Origin: Sphingopyxis sp. H115
Lineage (GTDB): Bacteria; Pseudomonadota; Alphaproteobacteria; Sphingomonadales; Sphingomonadaceae
Length of the DNA stretch: 64,000 nt
Assembly: GCF_001468465.1 (NCBI RefSeq)
Contig: NZ_LNSA01000007.1
Coordinates: 62,001 to 126,000, forward strand
Direction: 5' to 3'
The position numbers and the translations under genes were made by a program. How positions within the stretch are numbered: the first letter of the stretch is position 1; every line of letters starts with the position of its first letter. Positions 46,707-54,793 of this stretch are shown here, piece by piece. A model generated the notes under the pieces. The model saw only the letters and a program-made list of their open reading frames with translations, ran no database searches and was not told the DNA's origin.

Positions 46707-48041
46707 ATGCAATCGCGAGTGAAGTTCGGCAGTTTTCTGCGGGGAATCCTTTTCGGTTCGACGGCGTTTCTGGCTGGCTCGATTGCCCCTGCGATGGCGC
46801 AGGAAGCGACCGGCCAGACGGTGATCACCGCCGCGCGCTACATCGATGTGCTCACCGGCAAGACGGTTGAGTTTCCCGCTATCTTTGTCGGCGCCGACGG
46901 CCGCATCGCGAATATAGCCGATGCGCGCACGGTGCGCTGGGGATCGAACGTCAAGCATATCGATCTGGGCGACAAGACGCTGCTGCCGGGCTTGATCGAC
47001 ATGCACGTCCATCTCGACGGCCCCGCCGACATCGGCGGCTATCGCGGGCTGGAGTTCACCGACAGCTTCTGGGGCATGACCGCGGTCAAGAATGCCAACG
47101 ACATGCTCGGCGCGGGTTTCACCACCGTGCGCAACGTCGGGTCGAGCGACCGCAACGACATCGGGCTCAAGCAGGCGATCGACGCGGGCTATGCGACCGG
47201 GCCGCGCATCGTGCCCGCGGGCTATGCGCTCGGCGCGACCGGCGGGCATTGCGACAGCACTTTCCTGCCGCCCAGCCTTGAAAAGAAGGACGGCAAGGAA
47301 GAGGGGATCGGCGACACCCCCGACGAGCTGCGTTACCAGGTCCGCCGCCAGCGCAAATATGGCGCCGAGGTGATCAAGGTGTGCGCGACCGGCGGCGTCT
47401 TCTCGCGAAACACCGAGCCGGGGCAGCTTCAGGTGTCCGAAAAGGAACTCGCCGCGATCGCCGACGAGGCGCATCAATGGGGCCTGCGCGTCGCAGCGCA
47501 CGCGCATGGCGCCGAGGGGATTCGCGCCGCGATCGCCGCCGGGATCGACACGATCGAACATGTCAGCCTGGTCGATGATGAAGGCATCCGGATGGCCGTC
47601 GCGCGCAGGCAACCGGTGTGGTTCTCGATGGATATCTACAACACCGAATATACGCAGGCCGAGGGAGCGAAGAACGGCGTGCTCGAGGATAATCTGCGCA
47701 AGGACCGCGAGATCGCACAGATCCAGCGCGACAATTTCCGCAAGGCGGTGAAGGCCGGCGTGCGAATGGTGTTCGGATCGGACGCCGGCGTGATGCCGCA
47801 CGGCGAGGTCGGCAAGCAATTTCGCGTCATGGTCGAATATGGAATGACCCCGATGCAGGCGATCCAGGCGGCGACGAAGAATGGCGCCGAAGCGCTGGGA
47901 CGCGAAAAGGATGTCGGGGCGATCGCGGTCGGCCGCTATGCCGATATCGTCGCGGTCGACGGGGACCCGCTGGCCGACGTACGCCAGTTGGAAAGCGTCG
48001 ATGCGGTGGTGAAGGGCGGGGTGCTGGTGCGCGGCCAATAG
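46707..48041 (+). CDS. Exported amidohydrolase
   Basis: A 444-aa metal-dependent hydrolase of the amidohydrolase superfamily. ATG 46707 (MQSRVKFGSFLRG) starts a signal peptide ending near AMAQ; an earlier in-frame start lies inside the PAP2 gene. Metal-binding motifs: DMHVHLDGP, a possible carbamylated lysine in EVIKVCATGG, HAHG and IEHVSL, and the catalytic aspartate in VFGSDAGVMPHG. This set is typical of Xaa-Pro dipeptidase/imidazolonepropionase-like exported amidohydrolases common in sphingomonads and xanthomonads. The substrate is unknown; cleavage of peptides or lactam-like compounds is plausible. Confidence 0.92.
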   Translation: MQSRVKFGSFLRGILFGSTAFLAGSIAPAMAQEATGQTVITAARYIDVLTGKTVEFPAIFVGADGRIANIADARTVRWGSNVKHIDLGDKTLLPGLIDMHVHLDGPADIGGYRGLEFTDSFWGMTAVKNANDMLGAGFTTVRNVGSSDRNDIGLKQAIDAGYATGPRIVPAGYALGATGGHCDSTFLPPSLEKKDGKEEGIGDTPDELRYQVRRQRKYGAEVIKVCATGGVFSRNTEPGQLQVSEKELAAIADEAHQWGLRVAAHAHGAEGIRAAIAAGIDTIEHVSLVDDEGIRMAVARRQPVWFSMDIYNTEYTQAEGAKNGVLEDNLRKDREIAQIQRDNFRKAVKAGVRMVFGSDAGVMPHGEVGKQFRVMVEYGMTPMQAIQAATKNGAEALGREKDVGAIAVGRYADIVAVDGDPLADVRQLESVDAVVKGGVLVRGQ

Positions 48042-48044
48042 GCC

Positions 48045-48824
48045 CTAGACCACCAGCCGGTCAACCAGCGCCTCGCGCATCTCGGGTGTGAAGTTCAGCA
48101 CCGCATCGGCATAGCCCGGTATGTCGCCATGGTCGCGCCGTACCGTGGCGAGCGCGGCGTCGAGATAGGCGGGATTGACCGACATCAGCGCGCGGATCGC
48201 ATCGTCGTGAATCTCGGCGCCATAGCGCGAGCGGATATGCGCAGCGCCCTGCGCGATCCGTTCCTCGATCTTGCCCGCGGTGTTGGTCAGCAGATAATCG
48301 TGCATCAGATCATCCTCATGCACGCCGAGCAGCCGGTGGACGATCGCCACGGCAAAACCCGTGCGATCCTTGCCCGCGACGCAATGGACAAGGCTCGGCG
48401 CGTCATATTCGGCCAGCGCGGCGAGATAGAGCCGCAGCGTCGCGACCAGCGCAGGGCGATAGGGCATGCCAGCATAGGTATCGATCATCCGGTCGCGCGC
48501 CGTCGCGACGTCGATCGTCCCGCCCGCCGCCTGAAGGTGCGGTGCGAGGCCCGCGGTCACCCCGCCGGCGAACAGCACGCGCGCCGAGAAATTCTCGGAC
48601 CGGCGGCACGGGTGCAACTCGCGCTCGTCGTCGCCCCGGAGATCAATGACCGTTTCGAGGCCCAGCGCGTCGAGCGCGGCGAGGTCCTCGTCGGTTGCCG
48701 CTTCATGATGCGCCGAGCGCCACAGCGTCCCTTCGCGCAGACGTCCGCCGCCCTCGACGGCATAACCGCCATAGTCGCGGAAATTGTGGATACCGGACAG
48801 CGGCAGGACACGCTCGGCGAGCAT
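48045..48824 (-). CDS. Tyrosine-phosphatase-like protein (Y_phosphatase3 family)
   Basis: A 259-aa protein with the dual-specificity/lipid-phosphatase P-loop HCVAGKDRTG (Cys nucleophile and Arg of C-x5-R). The N-terminal GIHNFRDYGGYAVEGG is the family signature. Bacterial members include LipA of Listeria and MptpB of Mycobacterium, which act on phosphotyrosine and phosphoinositides. AGGAG lies 7 nt before ATG 48824, so this start is preferred over ATG 48830. It overlaps or abuts the enoyl-CoA hydratase stop, so the two are probably in one transcript. Confidence 0.88.
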   Translation of the reverse strand: MLAERVLPLSGIHNFRDYGGYAVEGGGRLREGTLWRSAHHEAATDEDLAALDALGLETVIDLRGDDERELHPCRRSENFSARVLFAGGVTAGLAPHLQAAGGTIDVATARDRMIDTYAGMPYRPALVATLRLYLAALAEYDAPSLVHCVAGKDRTGFAVAIVHRLLGVHEDDLMHDYLLTNTAGKIEERIAQGAAHIRSRYGAEIHDDAIRALMSVNPAYLDAALATVRRDHGDIPGYADAVLNFTPEMREALVDRLVV

Positions 48825-48826
48825 GG

Positions 48827-49630
48827 TCATTCTCCTGTAAAAATAGGGGTGCGCTTTTCGACGAACGCATTGATCGCCTCGCGGTTATCCGCGGTTTCGT
48901 GGACGATCGCCTGATAGGCTGCGCTCAGTTCCAAAATATCGCTCATCCGGCTGTGCTGCGCCTCGCGCAGCAAACGCTTCGTCAGGCGCAGCGCCCGGGG
49001 CGGGTTGCAGACGATCCGCTCGGCAATGGCGATCGCACGGTCGAGCAGCTCCGCATCGGGCACGACGTCCGTAACAAGACCATATTCCTTTGCCTGAGCC
49101 GCGTCAAAGCGGTCGCCGGTGAGGAACAGTTCGGCGGCGCGGGGGTAGCCGAGTATCTTCTGCAGCAGCCAGGCGCCGCCGTCGCCGGGGACGATCCCGA
49201 CCTTGATAAAGCTGCACGCGAATTTCGCGCTCTCGGCGGCGATACGGATGTCGCAGGTGCAGGCAAGGTCGGCGCCCAGCCCGATCGCATGGCCGTTGAC
49301 CGCGGCGATCATCGGCACTTCGCAGTCCATCAGCGCGCGGATCACCGCCTGTACGCCCTTGCGGTAATTGGCGCGGGTGGAATCGGGCTGGTCGAGCACG
49401 CCGATGCCGGTGCGGTCCTGCATGCCTTTGAGGTTGCCGCCGGCGCTGAACGCCTTGCCGCTGCCGGTCAGGATGATCGCGCTGACGCTGCGGTCGTCGC
49501 CAAGGGTGCGCAGCGTGTCGATGACATCCTGGCAATCCTCGTGGGTGCCGATGGCATTCATGCTCTCGGGCTTGATCATCGTCATGATCGCGATTTTGCC
49601 CCGCCGCTCGACACTCAAAAACTCGCCCAT
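48827..49630 (-). CDS. Enoyl-CoA hydratase/isomerase family protein
   Basis: A 267-aa crotonase-fold protein, usually adding water to a 2-enoyl-CoA in beta-oxidation. ATG 49630 (MGEFLSVERRG) is chosen; a TTG two codons upstream is less likely. The oxyanion-hole residues are in SAGGNLKGM and GHAIGLGADLACTCD, and IVPGDGGAWLLQKILG contains an acidic residue at the place of a catalytic Glu (Asp here), while the other Glu position is in ELFLTGDRF. This could alter activity (isomerase or thioesterase rather than hydratase). It is divergent from the acyl-CoA dehydrogenase at 49682. Confidence 0.9.
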   Translation of the reverse strand: MGEFLSVERRGKIAIMTMIKPESMNAIGTHEDCQDVIDTLRTLGDDRSVSAIILTGSGKAFSAGGNLKGMQDRTGIGVLDQPDSTRANYRKGVQAVIRALMDCEVPMIAAVNGHAIGLGADLACTCDIRIAAESAKFACSFIKVGIVPGDGGAWLLQKILGYPRAAELFLTGDRFDAAQAKEYGLVTDVVPDAELLDRAIAIAERIVCNPPRALRLTKRLLREAQHSRMSDILELSAAYQAIVHETADNREAINAFVEKRTPIFTGE

Positions 49631-49681
49631 CTTCAATTATCCTTTGCTGCCTAACCAAAGCTATTGCATGGCTGATGCGAC

Positions 49682-50821
49682 ATGCAAAGCTTCGCGCTCT
49701 ATCCCTTTGATCCGCCCGGCGACGTTGCCGCACTGCGCGCCGATTTGCGGGGCTGGCTCGCGGTGAACCAACCTGTCGACGATATCGTCGCCCGCGCGAA
49801 TTGCTGGGCGAGTTTCGACCCCGATTTCAGTCGCGCCCTCGGTGCTGCGGGCTATGTCGGCATGACGCTCCCGGCAATTTATGGCGGCGGCGATCGTCAC
49901 CCGCTCGAACGCTATGTCGTGATCGAGGAACTGCTCGCGGCGGGCGCACCCGTCGGTGCACACTGGATCGCCGACCGGCAGACCGGGCCGCTGATCCTGC
50001 GCTATGGCAGCGATGAACAGCGCGAGCGCTATCTGCCCGGGATTGCCAAGGGCGAGCTTTACGCCTGCATCGGGCTGTCCGAGCCTGGGGCAGGGTCCGA
50101 CCTCGCCGCTGTGCGGACGTCGGCGCGCGAGACCGCCGAAGGATGGCGCATCAACGGCCAGAAAATCTGGACCACCGGCGCACATTTTTCGCACATCATG
50201 CTCGCGCTCGTCAGGACGGAGGAAGGCAGCGAGCGGAATGCGGGGCTCAGCCAGCTGCTGATCGACCTTGACACGCCGGGCATCACGATCCGCCCGATCA
50301 TCGACATGGCGGGCAACCATGATTTCAACGAGGTTTTTTTCGACGACGTGCTCGTCCCGCACGGTGCGCTCGTCGGGACACGCGGGCAGGGGTGGAAGCA
50401 GGTCACCGCTGAACTCGGTCTCGAACGCTCGGGCCCCGAACGCTATCTGTCGAGCCACGCGCTGCTCGTCGCATTGATCGATGCGGCGGGGGCCGATCCC
50501 GAGCCCGCCATTGCCGGTGTGATCGGCAAGCTCACCGCGGAAATGTGGACGCTGCGCCAGCTCTCCATGTCGACCGCCGCGAAGCTCGCGGCAGGCGAAG
50601 ACCCGATGGTCGAGGCGTCGGTTGTCAAGGAACTGGGCAATGCGTTCGAACAGGATATGCCGCGCCGCGTGCAGGCGATCGTCGACTGCGCATGGGATGA
50701 CAAAGCGGACCTCGCAAGGCTGCTCCGCGCTCTCCTCATCGCCTCGCCGAGTTTCTCGCTGCGTGGCGGGACGCGCGAAGTGATCCGCGGTATCATCGCG
50801 CGCGGACTGGGCCTCAGATGA
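49682..50821 (+). CDS. Acyl-CoA dehydrogenase, larger subunit of a coupled pair
   Basis: A 379-aa acyl-CoA dehydrogenase with full N-terminal helical domain, middle beta domain (IGLSEPGAGSDLAAVRTSA; KIWTTGAHFSHIML) and C-terminal helical domain. The usual YEGT-type end motif is RGGTREVIRGIIARGLGLR here, without the tyrosine/glutamate of the common catalytic base, which is seen in heteromeric FadE pairs where the partner subunit completes the FAD site. The next gene overlaps by ATGA and encodes a short dehydrogenase-like protein, supporting an alpha2-beta2 enzyme. Such pairs act on bulky substrates such as sterol side chains. Confidence 0.9.
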   Translation: MQSFALYPFDPPGDVAALRADLRGWLAVNQPVDDIVARANCWASFDPDFSRALGAAGYVGMTLPAIYGGGDRHPLERYVVIEELLAAGAPVGAHWIADRQTGPLILRYGSDEQRERYLPGIAKGELYACIGLSEPGAGSDLAAVRTSARETAEGWRINGQKIWTTGAHFSHIMLALVRTEEGSERNAGLSQLLIDLDTPGITIRPIIDMAGNHDFNEVFFDDVLVPHGALVGTRGQGWKQVTAELGLERSGPERYLSSHALLVALIDAAGADPEPAIAGVIGKLTAEMWTLRQLSMSTAAKLAAGEDPMVEASVVKELGNAFEQDMPRRVQAIVDCAWDDKADLARLLRALLIASPSFSLRGGTREVIRGIIARGLGLR

Positions 50822-51531
50822 GCGCGGCGCGCGAGATGCTCTGCGATACCGCGCGGGCGGTTCTGGCCGGTGCCAGCGATATCGCGCCCGTCGAAGAGGC
50901 GGGTTTCGCGCTGCTGCTTGTCGCGGAGGAAGGTGGCGGTTTTGGCGGCGACTGGGGCGATGCGCATGCGGTCCTTCATATCGCGGGCATGTCGGCGCCT
51001 AACATTCCGGTCGCCGCCGTCATCCTTTCCGGTCTCGGCGACGTTTCCATGCCGCACCGTGCCGCTGCAACGGTCAGCCTGATGGCGGGCGCGATGGGGC
51101 AGGCGCTGGCGCTGTCGATCGACCATGTGAACACGCGCCAGCAATTCGGGCGCCCGCTCGGGAAATTTCAGGCCGTGCAGCAATCGCTCGCGGTGATGGC
51201 GTGCGAGGTTGCGGCGGTCGATGCGGCGGCGGCCGCGATGGCGGCGCGGCTCGATGCGTCGGGGTTCGACGCTGATGCGGCGGTTTTCGAGATCGCCGCC
51301 GCGAAACTGCGTGCCAATCGCGCGGTCGGTGTCGTGACGTCGATTGCACATCAGGTACATGGCGCGATCGGCTTCACCGAGGAATATGACCTGCACCGCG
51401 TGACGATCCCGCTGATGCGCTGGCGCGGCGAGCATGGCAACGATGCGCATTGGGCGCAGGCCCTCGGACGTCAGGTTGCCGTCCTCGGCGGGCGCGGCCT
51501 GTGGGAAAGCCTGACCGCGCGCGCCGGGTAA
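50818..51531 (+). CDS. Short acyl-CoA dehydrogenase-like subunit lacking the middle domain
   Basis: A 237-aa protein coupled to the preceding dehydrogenase (ATGA). The C-terminal helical domain is normal (SIDHVNTRQQFGRPLGKFQAVQQ, then HQVHGAIGFTEEYDLHR), but the chain passes from a shortened N-terminal helical part (ALLLVAEEGGGFG, IAGMSAPNIPVAAVILSG) directly to the C-terminal domain, skipping about 100 residues of the beta domain found in the similar subunit at 55996-57090. The frame is intact, so it is not a simple frameshift. It may provide only the FAD-contacting helical surface for its partner. Confidence 0.85.
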   Translation: MSAAREMLCDTARAVLAGASDIAPVEEAGFALLLVAEEGGGFGGDWGDAHAVLHIAGMSAPNIPVAAVILSGLGDVSMPHRAAATVSLMAGAMGQALALSIDHVNTRQQFGRPLGKFQAVQQSLAVMACEVAAVDAAAAAMAARLDASGFDADAAVFEIAAAKLRANRAVGVVTSIAHQVHGAIGFTEEYDLHRVTIPLMRWRGEHGNDAHWAQALGRQVAVLGGRGLWESLTARAG

Positions 51532-51535
51532 CGGG

Positions 51536-52666
51536 TCAGCGCAGCGCGCCGCTTTCGCGCAGCGCGGCAATGCCCGCGGCGTCATAGCCGAGCCCCGCCA
51601 GCACGGCATCGCCATCAGCGCCGACCGCAGGCGCCGCACGCGGCGTGTCGTTGACCGTCGCCGAATAGCGCGGCGCCGGGGCGGGCTGGATCGCGCCGCC
51701 GACTGTCAGGAAGGTTACGCGCTCGACATTGTGCGGGTGCTGCGGCGCCTCGGTCAGCGACAGGATCGGGGCGAAGCAAACATCGCTCATTTCCATGATC
51801 GTGCACCATTCGTCGCGCGTCTTCGTCTTGAACAGGACGGTGAGCTTGTCCTTGAGCGCACTCCATTTCGACGGGTCCATCTGCGCATCGAAATCGGGGT
51901 CGTCGGTCAGCCCGGTCTTTTCGCGCAACAGCGCATAGAATTGCGGTTCGATCGACCCGATCGAGATGAACTTGCCGTCGGCGCATTCGTAACTGTCATA
52001 GAAATGCGCGGCGCCGTCGAGCATGTTGACGCCGGCCTCGTCCTTGATCCGGCCTGCCGCGAGAAAGCCCCAGGTCATGCCGGCGAGCAACGCCGACCCG
52101 TCGGTCATCGCACAGTCGATCACCTGACCCTCGCCGGTGCGCGCGGCGTGGACGAGCGCGCTCGACATGCCGAAGGCGAGCATCATCCCGCCGCCGCCGA
52201 AGTCGCCGACATAATTGACCGGCGGAACGGGCTTTTCGCCCGCGCGGCCGATGCCGTGGAGAACGCCCGACAGCGAGATATAGTTGATATCGTGGCCTGC
52301 GGCCTGCGCATAGGGACCGAACTGTCCCCAGCCGGTCATGCGCCCGTAAACAAGCTTCGGGTTGTCGGCGAGCAGCACGTCGGGGCCGAGCCCCAGCCGC
52401 TCCATCACCCCGGGGCGATAGCCTTCGATAATCCCGTCGGCGCTCTTGCACAGTTCGCGGGCGATACGGACCGCGTCGGGATTCTTCATATCGAGAGCGA
52501 TCGAGGTGCGGCTGCGGCTCAGCGGATCGCGCGGATCCATGACGCCGCCGGGGCGATCGATGCGGATCACCTCGGCGCCGTGGTCGGCGAGCATCATGCC
52601 GCAGAAGGGGCCGGGACCGATGCCGGCAAATTCGATGATCCTGATGCCCTTCAGCGGCCCGGCCAT
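51536..52666 (-). CDS. Class III CoA-transferase (CaiB/BaiF family)
   Basis: A 376-aa family III CoA-transferase or alpha-methylacyl-CoA racemase-like protein. The start PLKGIRIIEFAGIGPGPFCG, the DRPGGVMDPRDPLSRSRTSI region and RMTGWGQFGPYAQAAGHDINY (catalytic Asp in GHDINY) match alpha-methylacyl-CoA racemase closely, which would invert the 2-methyl centre of a branched acyl-CoA before dehydrogenation. That fits a locus rich in acyl-CoA dehydrogenases. It is the last gene of the minus-strand operon that starts at 57090, convergent with the dehydrogenase pair at 49682-51531. Confidence 0.9.
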   Translation of the reverse strand: MAGPLKGIRIIEFAGIGPGPFCGMMLADHGAEVIRIDRPGGVMDPRDPLSRSRTSIALDMKNPDAVRIARELCKSADGIIEGYRPGVMERLGLGPDVLLADNPKLVYGRMTGWGQFGPYAQAAGHDINYISLSGVLHGIGRAGEKPVPPVNYVGDFGGGGMMLAFGMSSALVHAARTGEGQVIDCAMTDGSALLAGMTWGFLAAGRIKDEAGVNMLDGAAHFYDSYECADGKFISIGSIEPQFYALLREKTGLTDDPDFDAQMDPSKWSALKDKLTVLFKTKTRDEWCTIMEMSDVCFAPILSLTEAPQHPHNVERVTFLTVGGAIQPAPAPRYSATVNDTPRAAPAVGADGDAVLAGLGYDAAGIAALRESGALR

Positions 52667-52682
52667 GATGCTCTCCTGTTAT

Positions 52683-53933
52683 TCAGATACGTTCGATGAT
52701 GATCGCGGGCGCCATGCCGCCGGCGGCGCACATGGTGACGAGGCCATAGCGACCGCCCGAGCGTTCGAGCTCGTCGAGCGCAGTGCCAATCAGGATCGAG
52801 CCCGTTGCGCCGATCGGATGGCCGAGCGCCATCGCGCCGCCGTTGATGTTCACCTTATCGCGGGGCAAGTCGAGGTCACGGATGAACTTTTCGGCGACGA
52901 CCGCGAAAGCCTCGTTGATTTCCCAGACGTCGATGTCTTCCTTCTTGAGCCCCGCCTTTTCGAGCACCTTCTTCGCCGCCGGAACCGGCGCGTTCAGCAT
53001 CAGCGTCGGATCGTCGCCGATGTTCGCGTATGCGACCACGCGCGCGCGGGGCTTGAGGCCATGCTTGTCGGCATAGTCCTTCGATGTCAGCAGCAGCGCC
53101 GCGGCGCCGTCGACGACGCCCGACGAATTGCCGGCATGGTGGAAATGCTTGATTTCGAGATCGGGGTAGCGACGGTTGATCTGCTTGCGGAAGGTGAAGC
53201 CGCCGCCCATGTCGAAATCGGCGAGGCCCGCGAAGCTCGGCTTCAGCGCCGCGAGCCCTTCGGCGGTGGTTTCGGGGCGCGGAAATTCCTCACGGTCGAG
53301 CGCGACGCTGCCGTCGGGGTTGTGCACGGGCACGACCGACTTGTCGAAGCGGCCTTCCTTGATCGCGCGGTCTGCGCGCTGCTGGCTAACGAGCGCGAGC
53401 CCGTCGAGATCTTCGCGGCTGATCCCCTCGATCGTCGCGATCGCGTCGCCGCAAATGCCCTGATGCGATTGCGGGTGGAGTTCGTCGAGCGCGTCGTGAC
53501 CCGAGCCCATCAGGCGCGGCGGCAGGCCGGCATTCGCCTGTTCCGCGGCATGCGCGCTGGTGTAGCTCATCATTTCGGTGCCGCCCGCGATGACGCAATC
53601 TTCCATGCCGCTCATCACGCTGGCCGCGGCGAAGTTTACCGAGCTGATGCCGCCGCCGCAGAAGCGGTCGAGCGTCGTGCCGCTGGCCTTGATGTCATAA
53701 CCTGCCGACAGCGCTGCCATGCGGCCGAGGTCGCCGCCCTGCTTGCCGTTCTGGCTCGACGTCGACCAGACAATGTCGTCGACGGTCGCGGTGTCGAGAT
53801 TGTTGCGGTCGCGGATCGCGGCGAGCACCGTCGCGGCGAGATGCTGCGGATGGAGGTGCGACAACGCGCCCTTGCCGGGCTTGCCGATCCCGCGGGGGGT
53901 ACGAACAGCGTCGATGATATAGGCCTCGGCCAT
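52683..53933 (-). CDS. Thiolase (acetyl-CoA C-acyltransferase)
   Basis: A 416-aa thiolase cleaving a 3-ketoacyl-CoA. The nucleophile is Cys92 in DRFCGGG (the usual Asn-x-x-Cys context is changed to Asp-Arg-Phe-Cys), the second set is NEAFAVV and GGAMALGHPIGATG with the catalytic histidine, and the final cysteine is in CAAGGMA. All catalytic residues are there. The DRFCGGG variant is typical of thiolases acting on larger substrates. It is 16 bp from the CoA-transferase gene and probably part of one transcript with the SDR and the dehydrogenases upstream. Confidence 0.93.
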   Translation of the reverse strand: MAEAYIIDAVRTPRGIGKPGKGALSHLHPQHLAATVLAAIRDRNNLDTATVDDIVWSTSSQNGKQGGDLGRMAALSAGYDIKASGTTLDRFCGGGISSVNFAAASVMSGMEDCVIAGGTEMMSYTSAHAAEQANAGLPPRLMGSGHDALDELHPQSHQGICGDAIATIEGISREDLDGLALVSQQRADRAIKEGRFDKSVVPVHNPDGSVALDREEFPRPETTAEGLAALKPSFAGLADFDMGGGFTFRKQINRRYPDLEIKHFHHAGNSSGVVDGAAALLLTSKDYADKHGLKPRARVVAYANIGDDPTLMLNAPVPAAKKVLEKAGLKKEDIDVWEINEAFAVVAEKFIRDLDLPRDKVNINGGAMALGHPIGATGSILIGTALDELERSGGRYGLVTMCAAGGMAPAIIIERI

Positions 53934-53999
53934 GATGATATCCTTTCGTGGAGAGCTTCTAAGATAGCGGATCGATTGAAAAGCGGATTGGCGGGGAGG

Positions 54000-54782
54000 T
54001 TAGCGGGGGGCCATGCGAATGGCGCCGTCGAGGCGCACGGCTTGACCGTTGAAATAGGTGTTGCGGAGCATTTCCATCGCAAGGCTAGCGTATTCTTCGG
54101 CCTTGCCGAGCCGCTTGGGGAAGGGCACCGATGCCTCGAGGCTCTCCTTCACCTTTGGGTTCATATTGTTGAGGAGCGGCGTGCCGAATACGCCGGGCAT
54201 GATCGAATTGACGCGGATGCCAAGGTCCATCAGGTCGCGTGCCATCGGCAGGACAAGGCCGTTCACCCCAGCCTTGGCCGAACCATAAATGACTTGCCCA
54301 ATCTGCCCGTCCTGCGCCGCGACCGACGCGGTCAGCACGATTGCGCCGCGCTCGCCGTCTTCCATCTCGGGAAGGGTCGCAATGCCTTCGGCGGCGATCG
54401 ACGCGACGCGGTAGCTCGCGGTCAAAATGCCTTCGACGCCGAAGGCATAGTCGGCGGTGGGGGTACGGCGATAACTTCCGTTTTCCTTGTCATAGGCGAG
54501 CGTCTTGCCGCGGCGCGAGGTCATCGCGCAATGGACGCACACGCGTTCCTGCCCATGCATGGCGCGCGCTTTCGCGTAGCCGTCGAGGACCGATTGTTCG
54601 TCGGTAATGTCGACATGCACGAACAGCCCGCCGATCGACGCCGCGACATCTTCGCCAAGCGCGTCGTTGATATCGAAAATTGCGACCTTCACGCCCGATG
54701 CCGCGAGGGCCTCCGCTGTCGCGCGACCCAGGCCCGAGGCGCCTCCCGTGACAACGGCGGCGATGGTGGAATCGATCTTCAT
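54000..54782 (-). CDS. SDR, 3-hydroxyacyl-CoA dehydrogenase (HSD10-like)
   Basis: A 260-aa short-chain dehydrogenase. The cofactor loop is GGASGLGRATAEAL, and VLTASVAAQDGQIGQVIYGSAK contains the catalytic Ser and Tyr-x3-Lys (given in parts: SVAAQDG, YGSAK). The preference for NAD(H) is suggested by the Asp after the second strand (AIFDINDA). Similarity in pattern to HSD10/type II 3-hydroxyacyl-CoA dehydrogenase fits the step between hydratase and thiolase. Its 11-bp spacing to the dehydrogenase gene upstream shows co-transcription; 66 bp separate it from the thiolase gene. Confidence 0.9.
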   Translation of the reverse strand: MKIDSTIAAVVTGGASGLGRATAEALAASGVKVAIFDINDALGEDVAASIGGLFVHVDITDEQSVLDGYAKARAMHGQERVCVHCAMTSRRGKTLAYDKENGSYRRTPTADYAFGVEGILTASYRVASIAAEGIATLPEMEDGERGAIVLTASVAAQDGQIGQVIYGSAKAGVNGLVLPMARDLMDLGIRVNSIMPGVFGTPLLNNMNPKVKESLEASVPFPKRLGKAEEYASLAMEMLRNTYFNGQAVRLDGAIRMAPR

Positions 54783-54793
54783 GGGGAGGCTCC

